Shown: piece by piece, positions 1 to 7,939 of the stretch
Numbering within the stretch: position 1 is the stretch's first letter
How the letters are laid out: each line of letters begins with the position of its first letter
Origin: CBFGRV01 sp965651265
GTDB lineage: Bacteria; Bacteroidota; Rhodothermia; Rhodothermales; VXPQ01
Direction: 5' to 3'
DNA length: 64,000 nucleotides
NCBI GenBank assembly: GCA_965651265.1
Contig: CBFGRV010000009.1
Coordinates: 20,184 to 84,183 of the forward strand
Notes under the pieces: generated by a model
Seen by the model: the letters and a program-made list of their open reading frames with translations, nothing else
Told to the model about the DNA's origin: nothing
The model's database searches: none
Translations under genes and position numbers: made by a program

Positions 1-171
1 ATGCACGACTTCGTCCAGCGCGTCGCGAGCGATCCATCGATCTGGGATGCACCTCCTGCCAGGCTTCACGGGTTCGTCGATGCCGTGCAGACACATGTGA
101 ACGCAATACTTGAGGATGGCGCTATTAAGACGCTGTGCGCCTTGTATCATTCGACCAATACCCGGGGCTGA
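1..171 (+). CDS. uxaB: C-terminal end of tagaturonate reductase (partial)
   Basis: The window opens inside a reading frame that runs from base 1 to a TGA at 169-171; 56 residues are visible. The tail has the look of a mannitol-dehydrogenase-family hexuronate reductase: a D-x-S-I-W-D stretch, an L-x-G-F-V-D-A-V helix and a final helix with I-L-E-D-G. Tagaturonate reductase reduces D-tagaturonate to D-altronate with NADH, which is the substrate of the next gene's product. The stop lies six bases before the uxaA start, as expected in one operon. The call rests mainly on context (uxaA, TRAP, uxaC downstream) because only the C-terminus is present. Fructuronate reductase of the same family is the alternative. 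Confidence 0.55.
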   Translation: MHDFVQRVASDPSIWDAPPARLHGFVDAVQTHVNAILEDGAIKTLCALYHSTNTRG

Positions 172-177
172 TGTGCG

Positions 178-1698
178 ATGGTGGATGTAGTTAGAATACA
201 CGCCGATGACAACGTATGTGTGGCCGTTCGCCCCTTGCCCGCAGGGGCCACGGTGCAGATTGGGGAGAGGTCGATGATGCTGCGAGGCGACGTGCCGGCC
301 GGGCACAAGATCGCCCTGAAGGACGTCCCCATAGGTGCCGCCATCATCAAATATGGACACGTAATCGGGCGCGCATCGGCGCCGATCGAGGCGGGCGCAT
401 GGGTGCATTCCCACAACCTCGCCACCACCCTATCGGGAGAACTCCCGTACGAGTACCGGCCATCAGCCATCAGAAAGGCACAGAACGGCTCGCCGCGAGG
501 CCCGAATGGCGAATCCCGTCCTACCTTTCGAGGTTACCGGCGACCGAACGGTCGCGTGGGCACACGCAACGAGATCTGGGTGATCAACACGGTCGGATGC
601 GTCAATCGCTCGGCTCAGCGCATCGCACGGATGGCCAACGACACGTTTAGCGGCGTAATCGACGGCGTCCACGCCTTCGCACATCCATTCGGTTGCAGCC
701 AGCTGGGCGACGATCTTCGCTACACGCAGCGAATTCTGGCTGGACTCATGCGGCATGCGAATGCCGGCGGCGTGCTCGTGATGGGGCTCGGATGCGAGAA
801 TAACCAGCTGGATGACCTGTTGCGGATCGCTGGTGATGTGGATGAGCGTCGCATTCGGTACTTCAACTCGCAAGAAGTCCTCGACGAGGTGGATGTCGGG
901 CTCGAGAATATCGAGGAGCTGGTCGACGTCATGCGGCAGGACGAGCGGGAGGAATGCGACGCCTCCGAGCTCGTCCTCGGGATGAAATGCGGCGGATCAG
1001 ACGGCTTCTCCGGCATCAGTGCAAATCCACTTGTCGGCCGGATTGCCGATCGGTTGGCCGCTCTCGGCGGCACCTCCATCCTGACAGAGGTCCCCGAAAT
1101 GTTCGGTGCGGAGCAGCAACTGATGGATCGATCCGCAGATCGCGAGACCTTTGATCGCCTCGTGGCGATGATCAATGACTTCAAGCACTACTTCACGAGC
1201 CACGGCCAGCCCGTCTACGAGAACCCGTCGCCTGGCAACAAGGAAGGAGGGCTCACGACGCTCGAGGAGAAGTCTCTTGGGGCCATCCAGAAAGGTGGAC
1301 GTGCGCCGGTTCGGCGGATACTCGACTACGGCGAAGCCGCACCGACGCGCGTCGGCGGTCTCGCGCTTTTGTATGCGCCGGGGAACGACGGCGTCTCCAC
1401 GACGGCTGAGGTGGCGGCCGGCGCTACCGTGGTGCTCTTCACGACCGGCCGCGGAACGCCCCTCGGCTTCCCTGCCCCGACGCTCAAGATCTCGTCGAAT
1501 AGCGACATCGCCGAGAAGAAGCCGCACTGGATCGATTTCAACGCCGGCCGACTACTCGACGGTACGGCGGACTTGGCCACCCTCGAAGACGACCTTTTCG
1601 ATCTCATACTTCGCGTCGCTTCCGGGCAAGAGCTCGCGAAGAACGAAATCAACGACTACCGCGAGATCGCCATCTGGAAAGAAGGAGTGACACTCTGA
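178..1698 (+). CDS. uxaA: Altronate dehydratase
   Basis: Cytosolic enzyme of 506 residues that dehydrates D-altronate to 2-keto-3-deoxygluconate in galacturonate breakdown. An N-terminal SAF-like domain (about residues 10-85) is followed by the long UxaA/GarD catalytic domain. Family motifs are clear: GYRRPNGRVGTRN near residue 120, HPFGCSQ, GLGCENNQ and LGMKCGGSDGFSG. The cysteines in these motifs fit the metal-dependent chemistry of the family. Length matches the E. coli enzyme (about 495). The gene sits between the uxaB remnant and a TRAP transporter, with one base between its stop and the next ATG, so translation is probably coupled. Galactarate dehydratase is a sister family, but the uxaC neighbour favours altronate. 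Confidence 0.93.
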   Translation: MVDVVRIHADDNVCVAVRPLPAGATVQIGERSMMLRGDVPAGHKIALKDVPIGAAIIKYGHVIGRASAPIEAGAWVHSHNLATTLSGELPYEYRPSAIRKAQNGSPRGPNGESRPTFRGYRRPNGRVGTRNEIWVINTVGCVNRSAQRIARMANDTFSGVIDGVHAFAHPFGCSQLGDDLRYTQRILAGLMRHANAGGVLVMGLGCENNQLDDLLRIAGDVDERRIRYFNSQEVLDEVDVGLENIEELVDVMRQDEREECDASELVLGMKCGGSDGFSGISANPLVGRIADRLAALGGTSILTEVPEMFGAEQQLMDRSADRETFDRLVAMINDFKHYFTSHGQPVYENPSPGNKEGGLTTLEEKSLGAIQKGGRAPVRRILDYGEAAPTRVGGLALLYAPGNDGVSTTAEVAAGATVVLFTTGRGTPLGFPAPTLKISSNSDIAEKKPHWIDFNAGRLLDGTADLATLEDDLFDLILRVASGQELAKNEINDYREIAIWKEGVTL

Positions 1699-1699
1699 G

Positions 1700-2773
1700 A
1701 TGCGCACCTCGACTACGTTCCTGATTCTGGTCCTGGCCCTGTTGGCCACAGGCTGTACGCGCCAGAGCGACGTCGTCGCCATCAAGCTCGGGCACGGTCT
1801 GGATGTTTCGCATCCCGTCCACAAGGCGATGGTGCGAATGAACGAGCTGCTGATCGAAAAGTCGGATTCGACTATGCGCATCGACGTCTACTCGAGCGGC
1901 CAGCTGGGCTCGGAGCGGGAGACGCTCGAGCTGCTGCAGATAGGCAGCCTGGGCCTCACGAAGGTGTCCTCGAGCGCGCTGGAAAGCTTCGTTCCGGAAT
2001 TCCGGGTCTTCGGCCTACCGTTCCTCTTTCGGGATGAAGCGCACCGATTTGCCGTTCTGGACGGACTCGTCGGGCGCGCGATTCTTGACACGGGCCAGCA
2101 ATTCGGCCTTCGCGGACTCACCTACTATGATGCCGGCACGCGAAGCTTCTATACAAAAGATCGCCCCGTTCACACGCCCGACGACCTCCGCGGTTTGAAA
2201 ATCCGCGTCCAGGAAAGTCCGGTGGCGGTGCAAATGGTCTCCGCCCTCGGCGGATCACCGACACCGATCTCCTGGGGAGAGCTCTATACGTCGTTACAGC
2301 AGGGGATCGTGGATGCCGCCGAAAACAATCCACCCTCGTTCTACCTCTCGCGGCACTACGAGGTGTGCCGCTACTTCATCCTGGATGAGCACACGGCCGT
2401 GCCGGATGTCGTCATCGTGAGCACGACGCTGTGGAACGATCTTACTCCTCAGCAGCGGCAATGGCTTCAGGAGGCTGCAGACGAGTCAGCCCTCTATCAG
2501 CGTGAACTCTGGGCCGAATCGGTAAGGGAGTCCCTGGCGGCCGTTGAGGCCGCCGGCGTCGAGATCATTCGGCCCGATAAGGAGCGATTCAGTAGTCGGG
2601 TTGATGCGCTTTACGATTCGTTCCGGAATGACCCGGTTGTGTACGATCTCATTCGCCGCATTCAAGACGTAGGAAGGGATTCTTCCTCCGTGCCCGTCGG
2701 CACGCAGGTCGAAGAGCATCCGACGGCAGGCGCCGATCGCTCAAGTGCCGGCCCGAAGGAACGGGGCGTCTGA
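1700..2773 (+). CDS. dctP: TRAP transporter substrate-binding lipoprotein, DctP family
   Basis: Extracytoplasmic solute-binding component of a tripartite ATP-independent periplasmic transporter, 357 residues. The N-terminus is a lipoprotein signal ending in LATGC, with lipidated Cys 19. DctP signatures follow: an LPFLFRD segment near residue 110, a G-L-K-I-R-V stretch preceded by a P-D-D-L-R turn, and the conserved Arg of the substrate clamp in KIRVQ. A further G-x-V-D-A-A-E-N-N segment lies near residue 205. It is the first of three consecutive transporter genes and overlaps dctQ by one base (TGATG). Placement between uxaA and uxaC implies a hexuronate substrate, which is inference. The C-terminal 40 residues are low in order and probably extend beyond the fold. 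Confidence 0.93.
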   Translation: MRTSTTFLILVLALLATGCTRQSDVVAIKLGHGLDVSHPVHKAMVRMNELLIEKSDSTMRIDVYSSGQLGSERETLELLQIGSLGLTKVSSSALESFVPEFRVFGLPFLFRDEAHRFAVLDGLVGRAILDTGQQFGLRGLTYYDAGTRSFYTKDRPVHTPDDLRGLKIRVQESPVAVQMVSALGGSPTPISWGELYTSLQQGIVDAAENNPPSFYLSRHYEVCRYFILDEHTAVPDVVIVSTTLWNDLTPQQRQWLQEAADESALYQRELWAESVRESLAAVEAAGVEIIRPDKERFSSRVDALYDSFRNDPVVYDLIRRIQDVGRDSSSVPVGTQVEEHPTAGADRSSAGPKERGV

Positions 2774-3303
2774 TGGATAGCCTTCGCCGCATCGTCGACC
2801 GCGCGCTGGCCTGGATTTTGATCGCGCTCATGTTCATCGCCGTGGTGAACGTGCTCTGGCAGGTCTTCACCCGCTGGGTCCTCGATAATCCGAGCACAAT
2901 TACCGAAGAACTCGCTCGCTATCTCCTCATCTGGATCGGGCTGTTGGGTGCCGGATACGCGGCCGGCCAAAAGATGCATCTGGCCATCGATCTGCTCCCG
3001 AATTACCTCGAGGGCGCACGGAAGCACGCGCTGGAGATTCTGATCCAGTGCATCATCCTCGGGTTCGCCGTCTCGGTGATGATCGTGGGAGGGTACCGGC
3101 TCGTTAGCTTGACCGTGCTCATGGGCCAGCGCTCGGCGGCGCTTGGCGTTCAGCTAGGGTGGGTGTACTCCGTTCTTCCGATAACCGGAGTTGTCATCTC
3201 GTTTTACGCCATCGTGTCGATCATCGAACGGATTCGAGCCGCTCGTGGGGAGGCGGATAAGACCGTTGAGCCTGAGCGGAGCACGCACAAGCCCATTGAT
3301 TGA
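2773..3303 (+). CDS. dctQ: TRAP transporter small membrane subunit, DctQ family
   Basis: Inner-membrane subunit of the TRAP transporter, 176 residues, with four hydrophobic spans (about residues 12-35, 45-65, 85-110 and 128-152). A W-Q-V-F-T-R-W motif near residue 30 and an E-E-L-A-R-Y-L-L-I-W stretch near residue 50 are typical of DctQ. The start ATG overlaps the dctP stop and the stop abuts the dctM ATG directly. That points to tight coupling of the three subunits. The C-terminus is a short charged cytosolic tail. Confidence 0.92.
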   Translation: MDSLRRIVDRALAWILIALMFIAVVNVLWQVFTRWVLDNPSTITEELARYLLIWIGLLGAGYAAGQKMHLAIDLLPNYLEGARKHALEILIQCIILGFAVSVMIVGGYRLVSLTVLMGQRSAALGVQLGWVYSVLPITGVVISFYAIVSIIERIRAARGEADKTVEPERSTHKPID

Positions 3304-4593
3304 ATGACCGGAGTTCTCGTCCTCGTCATCGTTTTTGTCATCCTGCTGCTGATCGGTGTTCCGGTTGCCTTCAGCATCGGAATCTCGGCCATCTGCACGA
3401 TGCTCGTGAGCATTCACACCGGGCCCGCTCTCACGACGGTGGCCCAGCGCATGGCCACGGGTCTCGACAGCTTCGCACTTCTCGCGATTCCCTTCTTCAT
3501 CCTCGCCGGGCAAATCATGAATCGCGGCGGAATTGCGAGGCGGCTGATCGATTTTGCCAAGAGTCTGGTTGGATCGCTACCCGGCGCGCTCGCGCATGTG
3601 AACATCGTAGCCGCCATGTTCTTCGGAGCGATCTCGGGCTCGTCCGTGGCCGCAGCCTCCGCCCTTGGCAGCATAATGGTCCCGCGGATGGACGAAGAGG
3701 GCTATGACCGGGCGTACGGTGCGGCGGTGAACATCACCTCATCCACGACGGGGCTCGTCATCCCTCCATCCAACATCCTGATCGTCTACTCGCTGGCAAG
3801 CGGGGGCGCTTCCATTGCGGCGTTATTTCTCGCGGGCTATTTGCCGGGGCTCCTCGTGGGCCTGGCCCTCATGGGCGTTGCGGGCGTAATCGCCTACCGT
3901 CGGAAGTATCCGCGCGCCGAGCGTGTACGACTGGGCACGGCCTTGAGAAAGCTTCTGGATGCACTGCCCAGTCTATTTCTGTTGATCGTCGTCATTGGCG
4001 GCATCGTGGCCGGCATCTTTACGGCTACTGAGGCATCCGCCGTCGCCGTGGCCTATGCCTTCGTTCTGTCGATGATCTATCGGGAAATCACGCTGAAGGA
4101 CCTCCCCGGCATCCTGCTGGACACGGCGTCGACAACCGCCATCGTGATGCTGCTGATCGGGACGTCCATGGCCCTCTCCTGGGTGATGTCCTATGAAAAC
4201 ATCCCGCAGAATGTCGCGACGGCCCTGGTGTCGCTGAGCGACAATCCGATCGTCATTTTGCTGGTGATCAATCTGCTTTTGCTCTTCGTTGGGACGTTTA
4301 TGGACATGACTCCGGCCGTCCTCATCTTCACGCCCATCTTTCTGCCGATCGTGATGGAGATGGGCATGGACCCCGTACATTTCGGGATCATCATGGTGCT
4401 CAACCTGTGCATCGGGCTCTGCACGCCGCCGGTAGGAAGCGTGCTCTTCGTCGGTTGCAGCATCGCGGACGTGACGATTACGCAAGTCATTCGGCCGCTC
4501 CTTCCGCTGTTTCTTGCAATGATCATCGTCTTGATGATCGTCACGTACGTCCCGGACCTAACTCTGTGGCTGCCAGGGCTTTTTGGCTTTTAG
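3304..4593 (+). CDS. dctM: TRAP transporter large permease, DctM family
   Basis: Main translocation subunit of the TRAP transporter, 429 residues, almost wholly hydrophobic with about 11-12 predicted spans. It belongs to the ion transporter superfamily that uses a sodium or proton gradient. Family features include G-V-P-V-A-F-S-I-G near residue 17, F-F-I-L-A-G-Q-I-M-N-R-G-G near residue 65, the G-A-I-S-G-S-S-V-A-A segment near residue 105 and a P-P-S-N motif near residue 155. A C-T-P-P-V-G stretch near residue 375 marks the second half. The start is immediately adjacent to the dctQ stop. Eighteen bases separate it from uxaC, so the transporter is embedded in the uronate operon. Confidence 0.94.
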   Translation: MTGVLVLVIVFVILLLIGVPVAFSIGISAICTMLVSIHTGPALTTVAQRMATGLDSFALLAIPFFILAGQIMNRGGIARRLIDFAKSLVGSLPGALAHVNIVAAMFFGAISGSSVAAASALGSIMVPRMDEEGYDRAYGAAVNITSSTTGLVIPPSNILIVYSLASGGASIAALFLAGYLPGLLVGLALMGVAGVIAYRRKYPRAERVRLGTALRKLLDALPSLFLLIVVIGGIVAGIFTATEASAVAVAYAFVLSMIYREITLKDLPGILLDTASTTAIVMLLIGTSMALSWVMSYENIPQNVATALVSLSDNPIVILLVINLLLLFVGTFMDMTPAVLIFTPIFLPIVMEMGMDPVHFGIIMVLNLCIGLCTPPVGSVLFVGCSIADVTITQVIRPLLPLFLAMIIVLMIVTYVPDLTLWLPGLFGF

Positions 4594-4611
4594 TTCCAGT
4601 TGCGATAGAAC

Positions 4612-6093
4612 ATGAATTCTCTCGAATTGCACCCCGACCGCTACTTCGATCCGGAGCCCCAGACTCGGCGCATCGCCCGGGAACTGTATGAGAGCGTCAA
4701 GGACCTGCCGCTCGTCTGTCCGCACGGGCACGTCGACCCGCGCCTGCTTGCCGAGAACGAGCCCTTCCCCGAGCCGACATCCCTCATCATTACGCCCGAT
4801 CACTACATCTTCCGGATGCTCTATTCGCAAGGCATCCCCCTGGAGGACCTTGGAATCCCGGCCCGGGATGGAACGCCGGTCGAGTCCGACGCGCGACGCA
4901 TCTGGCAGATCTTCGCAGACCATTACCACCTTTTCCTGGGCACGCCGACTCGGGCATGGCTGGACTACGAGTTCCACGAAGTCTTCGGGATTCGTATTGC
5001 GCTCGACGGCCAATCGGCCATGAAGATTTATGATGAGATCCTTGAGAAGCTTCAGTCGCCTGACTTTCTGCCCCGGGAGCTGTTCGATAGGTTCAACATC
5101 GAGGTCTTGACGACAACGGACGCTGCATCCGACGAACTCCGACATCACGCGGCCATTCGCGCATCGGGGTGGGGCGGCAAGGTCATACCCTGTTTCCGGC
5201 CGGACGCCGTGTTCCGAATTGCCTCCCCCGGTTGGCTTGATGAGGTGCAGAAGCTGGAGGATGTCTCCGGTATCTCGATCTCGTCCTACGATGATTTCAT
5301 CACTGCCCTGGAGAATCGCCGCGCCTTCTTCAAGGAGATGGGCGCCGTGTCCACAGATCATGCGGTTGTGGAGCCGTACACGCGTCGACTCGATCGGAGA
5401 GACGTGGAATCGATCTTCCGACGGGCGCTGGCCGGGGAGGCCGATTCGGCGGAGCAGCGGGCCTTTGAGGGGCACATGCTCATTGAGATGGCTCGCATGA
5501 GCACGGAGGATGGGCTGGTCATGCAGATCCATCCGGGCGCTCTCCGCGATCACAACAGGGTTATCTTCGAGCGCTTTGGTCCCGACAAGGGGGCCGACAT
5601 CCCGCTGCAGACGGAGTTTACCCGAAACCTTCGCGAGCTATTGAACCTCTACGGAAACGACCCTCGGCTGAGGCTCGTGCTGTTTACGCTCGACGAAAGC
5701 ACGTATTCGCGCGAGCTGGCTCCGCTGGCCGGCCACTATCCGGCTGTGCGCCTCGGGCCTGCGTGGTGGTTCTTCGACTCCATCGAGGGGATGCGGCGTT
5801 ATCGCGAACTGACGACCGAAACGGCCGGAATCTTCAATACGGCCGGCTTCAACGACGACACGCGGGCTTTCCTCTCCATCCCGGCGCGTCACGATCTTTC
5901 TCGACGCGTCGATGCCAACTACGTGGCCGGCCTCGTCATGCGGCATCAGGTGGGCATGGTCGACGCTCTTCGGATGGTCCGCGCCCTTGCCTACGATCTC
6001 GTCAGAGAGACCTATCGCCTCGATGATCAGCCGCGAGCTTCGAATCCTGAAGCCAGGATGGGGAAGCCCGAGCGGGCCGTCTCCTCGGAATAG
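4612..6093 (+). CDS. uxaC: Uronate (glucuronate/galacturonate) isomerase
   Basis: Cytosolic isomerase of 493 residues that converts D-galacturonate to D-tagaturonate and D-glucuronate to D-fructuronate, the entry step of hexuronate catabolism. It is an amidohydrolase-superfamily barrel. The metal-binding H-x-H is visible in CPHGHVDP near residue 40. The conserved LTTTDAASDELRHH block lies near residue 165, MQIHPGALRDHNR near residue 305, and W-W-F-F-D-S near residue 385. It completes the isomerase, reductase, dehydratase set of the operon. Its last 67 bases overlap the convergent aminotransferase gene. That 3' extension beyond the usual length of about 470 is unusual and its reality is uncertain. 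Confidence 0.95.
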   Translation: MNSLELHPDRYFDPEPQTRRIARELYESVKDLPLVCPHGHVDPRLLAENEPFPEPTSLIITPDHYIFRMLYSQGIPLEDLGIPARDGTPVESDARRIWQIFADHYHLFLGTPTRAWLDYEFHEVFGIRIALDGQSAMKIYDEILEKLQSPDFLPRELFDRFNIEVLTTTDAASDELRHHAAIRASGWGGKVIPCFRPDAVFRIASPGWLDEVQKLEDVSGISISSYDDFITALENRRAFFKEMGAVSTDHAVVEPYTRRLDRRDVESIFRRALAGEADSAEQRAFEGHMLIEMARMSTEDGLVMQIHPGALRDHNRVIFERFGPDKGADIPLQTEFTRNLRELLNLYGNDPRLRLVLFTLDESTYSRELAPLAGHYPAVRLGPAWWFFDSIEGMRRYRELTTETAGIFNTAGFNDDTRAFLSIPARHDLSRRVDANYVAGLVMRHQVGMVDALRMVRALAYDLVRETYRLDDQPRASNPEARMGKPERAVSSE

Positions 6094-6950
6094 AGAACAC
6101 TGAGTCGGCGCGTCATTGGCCCGACCTGGCCGTTGCCGATGGTCCGGCCGTCCAGCTTGGTGACGCCGGCCAGCTCACCCATCGTGCCCGTGCAAAACAT
6201 CTCGTCGGCCCGATACGCCTCCGTCAACGACAGGTCCTTCTCGCGGCAGGGAATATCATTCGCCTCGCAGAGGTCGAGAACTGTCTGACGGGTGATTCCC
6301 TCCGGGCAGGCCACGGTGCGGCTTGTGTAGACAACGCCATGGTGCACGATGAACACGTGCGTTGCATTCGTTTCGGCGATGAACCCGTTTACATCGAGCA
6401 TCAAGGCATCATCCGCTCCGGCGGCGTTCGCCTCGATCTTGGCCATAATGGACTGGATGAGATTACCGCTGTGGATTTTCGGATCCAGGCAATCGGGCGG
6501 GAAACGCCGGATCGAGCTCGTGATGAGCGACAGGCCCTGCTTAGAATATACCGGCGGCTTGAACTCCGCCAGCACGATGAGCGTGGGGCCCGATTGATTC
6601 AGCCTCGGGTCCATTCCGGAGGTGATTTTCACCCCTCGGGTGAGCGAAAGGCGAATGTGGACGCCGTCGCGCATCTCGTTGGCTTCGAGCGTGCGCCGAA
6701 TCTCGGTGATGATCTCCTGATCGGATGGAATCCGACGAAAAGCCAGAGCCTTGGCCGATGACCGAAGTCGCTGAAGGTGCTCCTCCAGGCGAAAAATTCG
6801 GCCGTTGTAGAGCCGGAGGCCCTCCCAGACGAAATCGCCTCCCTGCACGGCGCTGTCGAATGGGCTGATGCCGGCCCGGTCTCGGTGCACCAGCTCGCCG
6901 TTGATGTTGATCAACAGGTTCCGGTTGCGCTCGTCGAACGTCTGCTGCAT
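6027..6950 (-). CDS. Class IV (branched-chain-like) aminotransferase
   Basis: PLP-dependent fold-type IV aminotransferase, 307 residues. Motifs: P-F-D-S-A-V-Q-G-G-D-F-V-W-E-G near residue 27, the candidate Schiff-base lysine in DPKIHSGN near residue 155, and the cofactor-binding helix I-M-A-K-I-E-A-N-A-A-G-A-D-D-A. An E-T-N-A-T-H-V-F segment follows, where IlvE has a G-x-N-I-F type sequence. The enzyme could transfer amino groups to branched-chain 2-oxo acids, but D-amino acid transaminases and aminodeoxychorismate lyases share the fold, so the substrate is not fixed. It lies downstream of the sulfotransferase-like gene on the same strand with an 82-base gap. The 3' end overlaps uxaC by 67 bases in convergent orientation. 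Confidence 0.85.
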   Translation of the reverse strand: MQQTFDERNRNLLININGELVHRDRAGISPFDSAVQGGDFVWEGLRLYNGRIFRLEEHLQRLRSSAKALAFRRIPSDQEIITEIRRTLEANEMRDGVHIRLSLTRGVKITSGMDPRLNQSGPTLIVLAEFKPPVYSKQGLSLITSSIRRFPPDCLDPKIHSGNLIQSIMAKIEANAAGADDALMLDVNGFIAETNATHVFIVHHGVVYTSRTVACPEGITRQTVLDLCEANDIPCREKDLSLTEAYRADEMFCTGTMGELAGVTKLDGRTIGNGQVGPMTRRLSVLYSEETARSGFPILASGFEARG

Positions 6951-7032
6951 ACTCGTGCCACGTCAATTCAGCTCAGGCCTGATGAAACGGGCTGATGTTG
7001 GCGCGCTTCACCCGGCCGGACACAAACAATGG

Positions 7033-7797
7033 CTAGTTGGAATCAGAAACTATTCGATGCTGATACAGGCGCTCGTAATACGGGAGACATTGCTCGTAGA
7101 CATCCCGCAACCCTGCAGGAAGCGCCTCAGAGTGCGAAATGTAGGGTCTGAAGCCCGAAGATGCCTCCACACTGGCGTACCAATACTTGGCCCAGATTCC
7201 ATCGGACGAACGAGGACCAGGCGCCCAAGACAGCATCTTCGGGGAGAAAGGCACGTCGAGGCGTTCGCAGAGTCGTCGAAGCATGATCTCCGGAGCGCGG
7301 AGCACGTCGGCCGCATCGACCACGGCGGGCTCTTGATGCTGCTGCAGGTACTCGAAAAGCTCCCATTGCTGTGGAAGCCCGGTATCCTGAAGGCTCGGTT
7401 GTGCCGTCACGCGCGCGAGCGACACCAGCATCTCCTTCGGATCGCGGATGAGGAAGGCGTTCCTGAGGCTGAAGAGCCACGGCCCTACCATACCCGGAAG
7501 CAGATGGTGCGCCATGTGCTTCTGATAAAAGATGCGCCGATCGCCGGGTATCGGTCCGGTCAGCTGATCGGCTATGCGGCGCCAGTCCGTCTCGTACGAA
7601 CGAATAATCTCCTCGCGACCGGGGTGCTCTCGCCCGGTCACGAGGAGATAATGAGCGTAGAACGGCTCGTCCCAGACGCTCGTGTCGCCGCGCGCTTCCC
7701 ACGAGCGCATCAGCGCCGTCGAAATGTTTCGCGGCCCGGACCACATTGCCACGCGAATCGGGCCGGAATCTGTCGTCAAGGTCGTCCGCGGGTTCAC
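7033..7797 (-). CDS. Sulfotransferase-like P-loop protein
   Basis: A 254-residue cytosolic protein of the sulfotransferase fold. Near residue 17 is MWSGPRNISTALMRSW, where the P-loop-like 5'-phosphosulfate loop of PAPS-dependent sulfotransferases should be. F-L-I-R-D-P near residue 135 corresponds to the 3'-phosphate loop with its conserved Arg. There is no signal peptide. The gene is followed on the same strand by a class IV aminotransferase. I recall that plant branched-chain-aminotransferase-like proteins join these two folds in one chain, which would make the pair meaningful, but that needs a search. The acceptor molecule is unknown, and true sulfotransferase activity is not established from sequence. 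Confidence 0.75.
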   Translation of the reverse strand: MNPRTTLTTDSGPIRVAMWSGPRNISTALMRSWEARGDTSVWDEPFYAHYLLVTGREHPGREEIIRSYETDWRRIADQLTGPIPGDRRIFYQKHMAHHLLPGMVGPWLFSLRNAFLIRDPKEMLVSLARVTAQPSLQDTGLPQQWELFEYLQQHQEPAVVDAADVLRAPEIMLRRLCERLDVPFSPKMLSWAPGPRSSDGIWAKYWYASVEASSGFRPYISHSEALPAGLRDVYEQCLPYYERLYQHRIVSDSN

Positions 7798-7852
7798 AGG
7801 GGATGCATCGAAACATTTGCACTCCCAAAATAACCCGAACGCCCCGAAAATC

Positions 7853-7890
7853 GCTCCTGGAACATAGGTCCATGAGCACCATCCAGGAGC
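7853..7890 (-). terminator. Hairpin between susD and the sulfotransferase-like gene
   Basis: An eight-base perfect stem (GCTCCTGG at 7853-7860 with CCAGGAGC at 7883-7890) encloses 22 bases that can form a further short GGT/ACC stem. It lies 50 bases downstream of the susD stop and 56 bases upstream of the next minus-strand gene. On the minus strand only a short T-rich stretch follows. It is therefore a weak intrinsic terminator or a processing structure rather than a textbook one. Confidence 0.35.
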
Positions 7891-7939
7891 AGCGGCGCCG
7901 CGAGCTCAAACGACGAGTCGCGACGCCCTGAGCTCAGGC

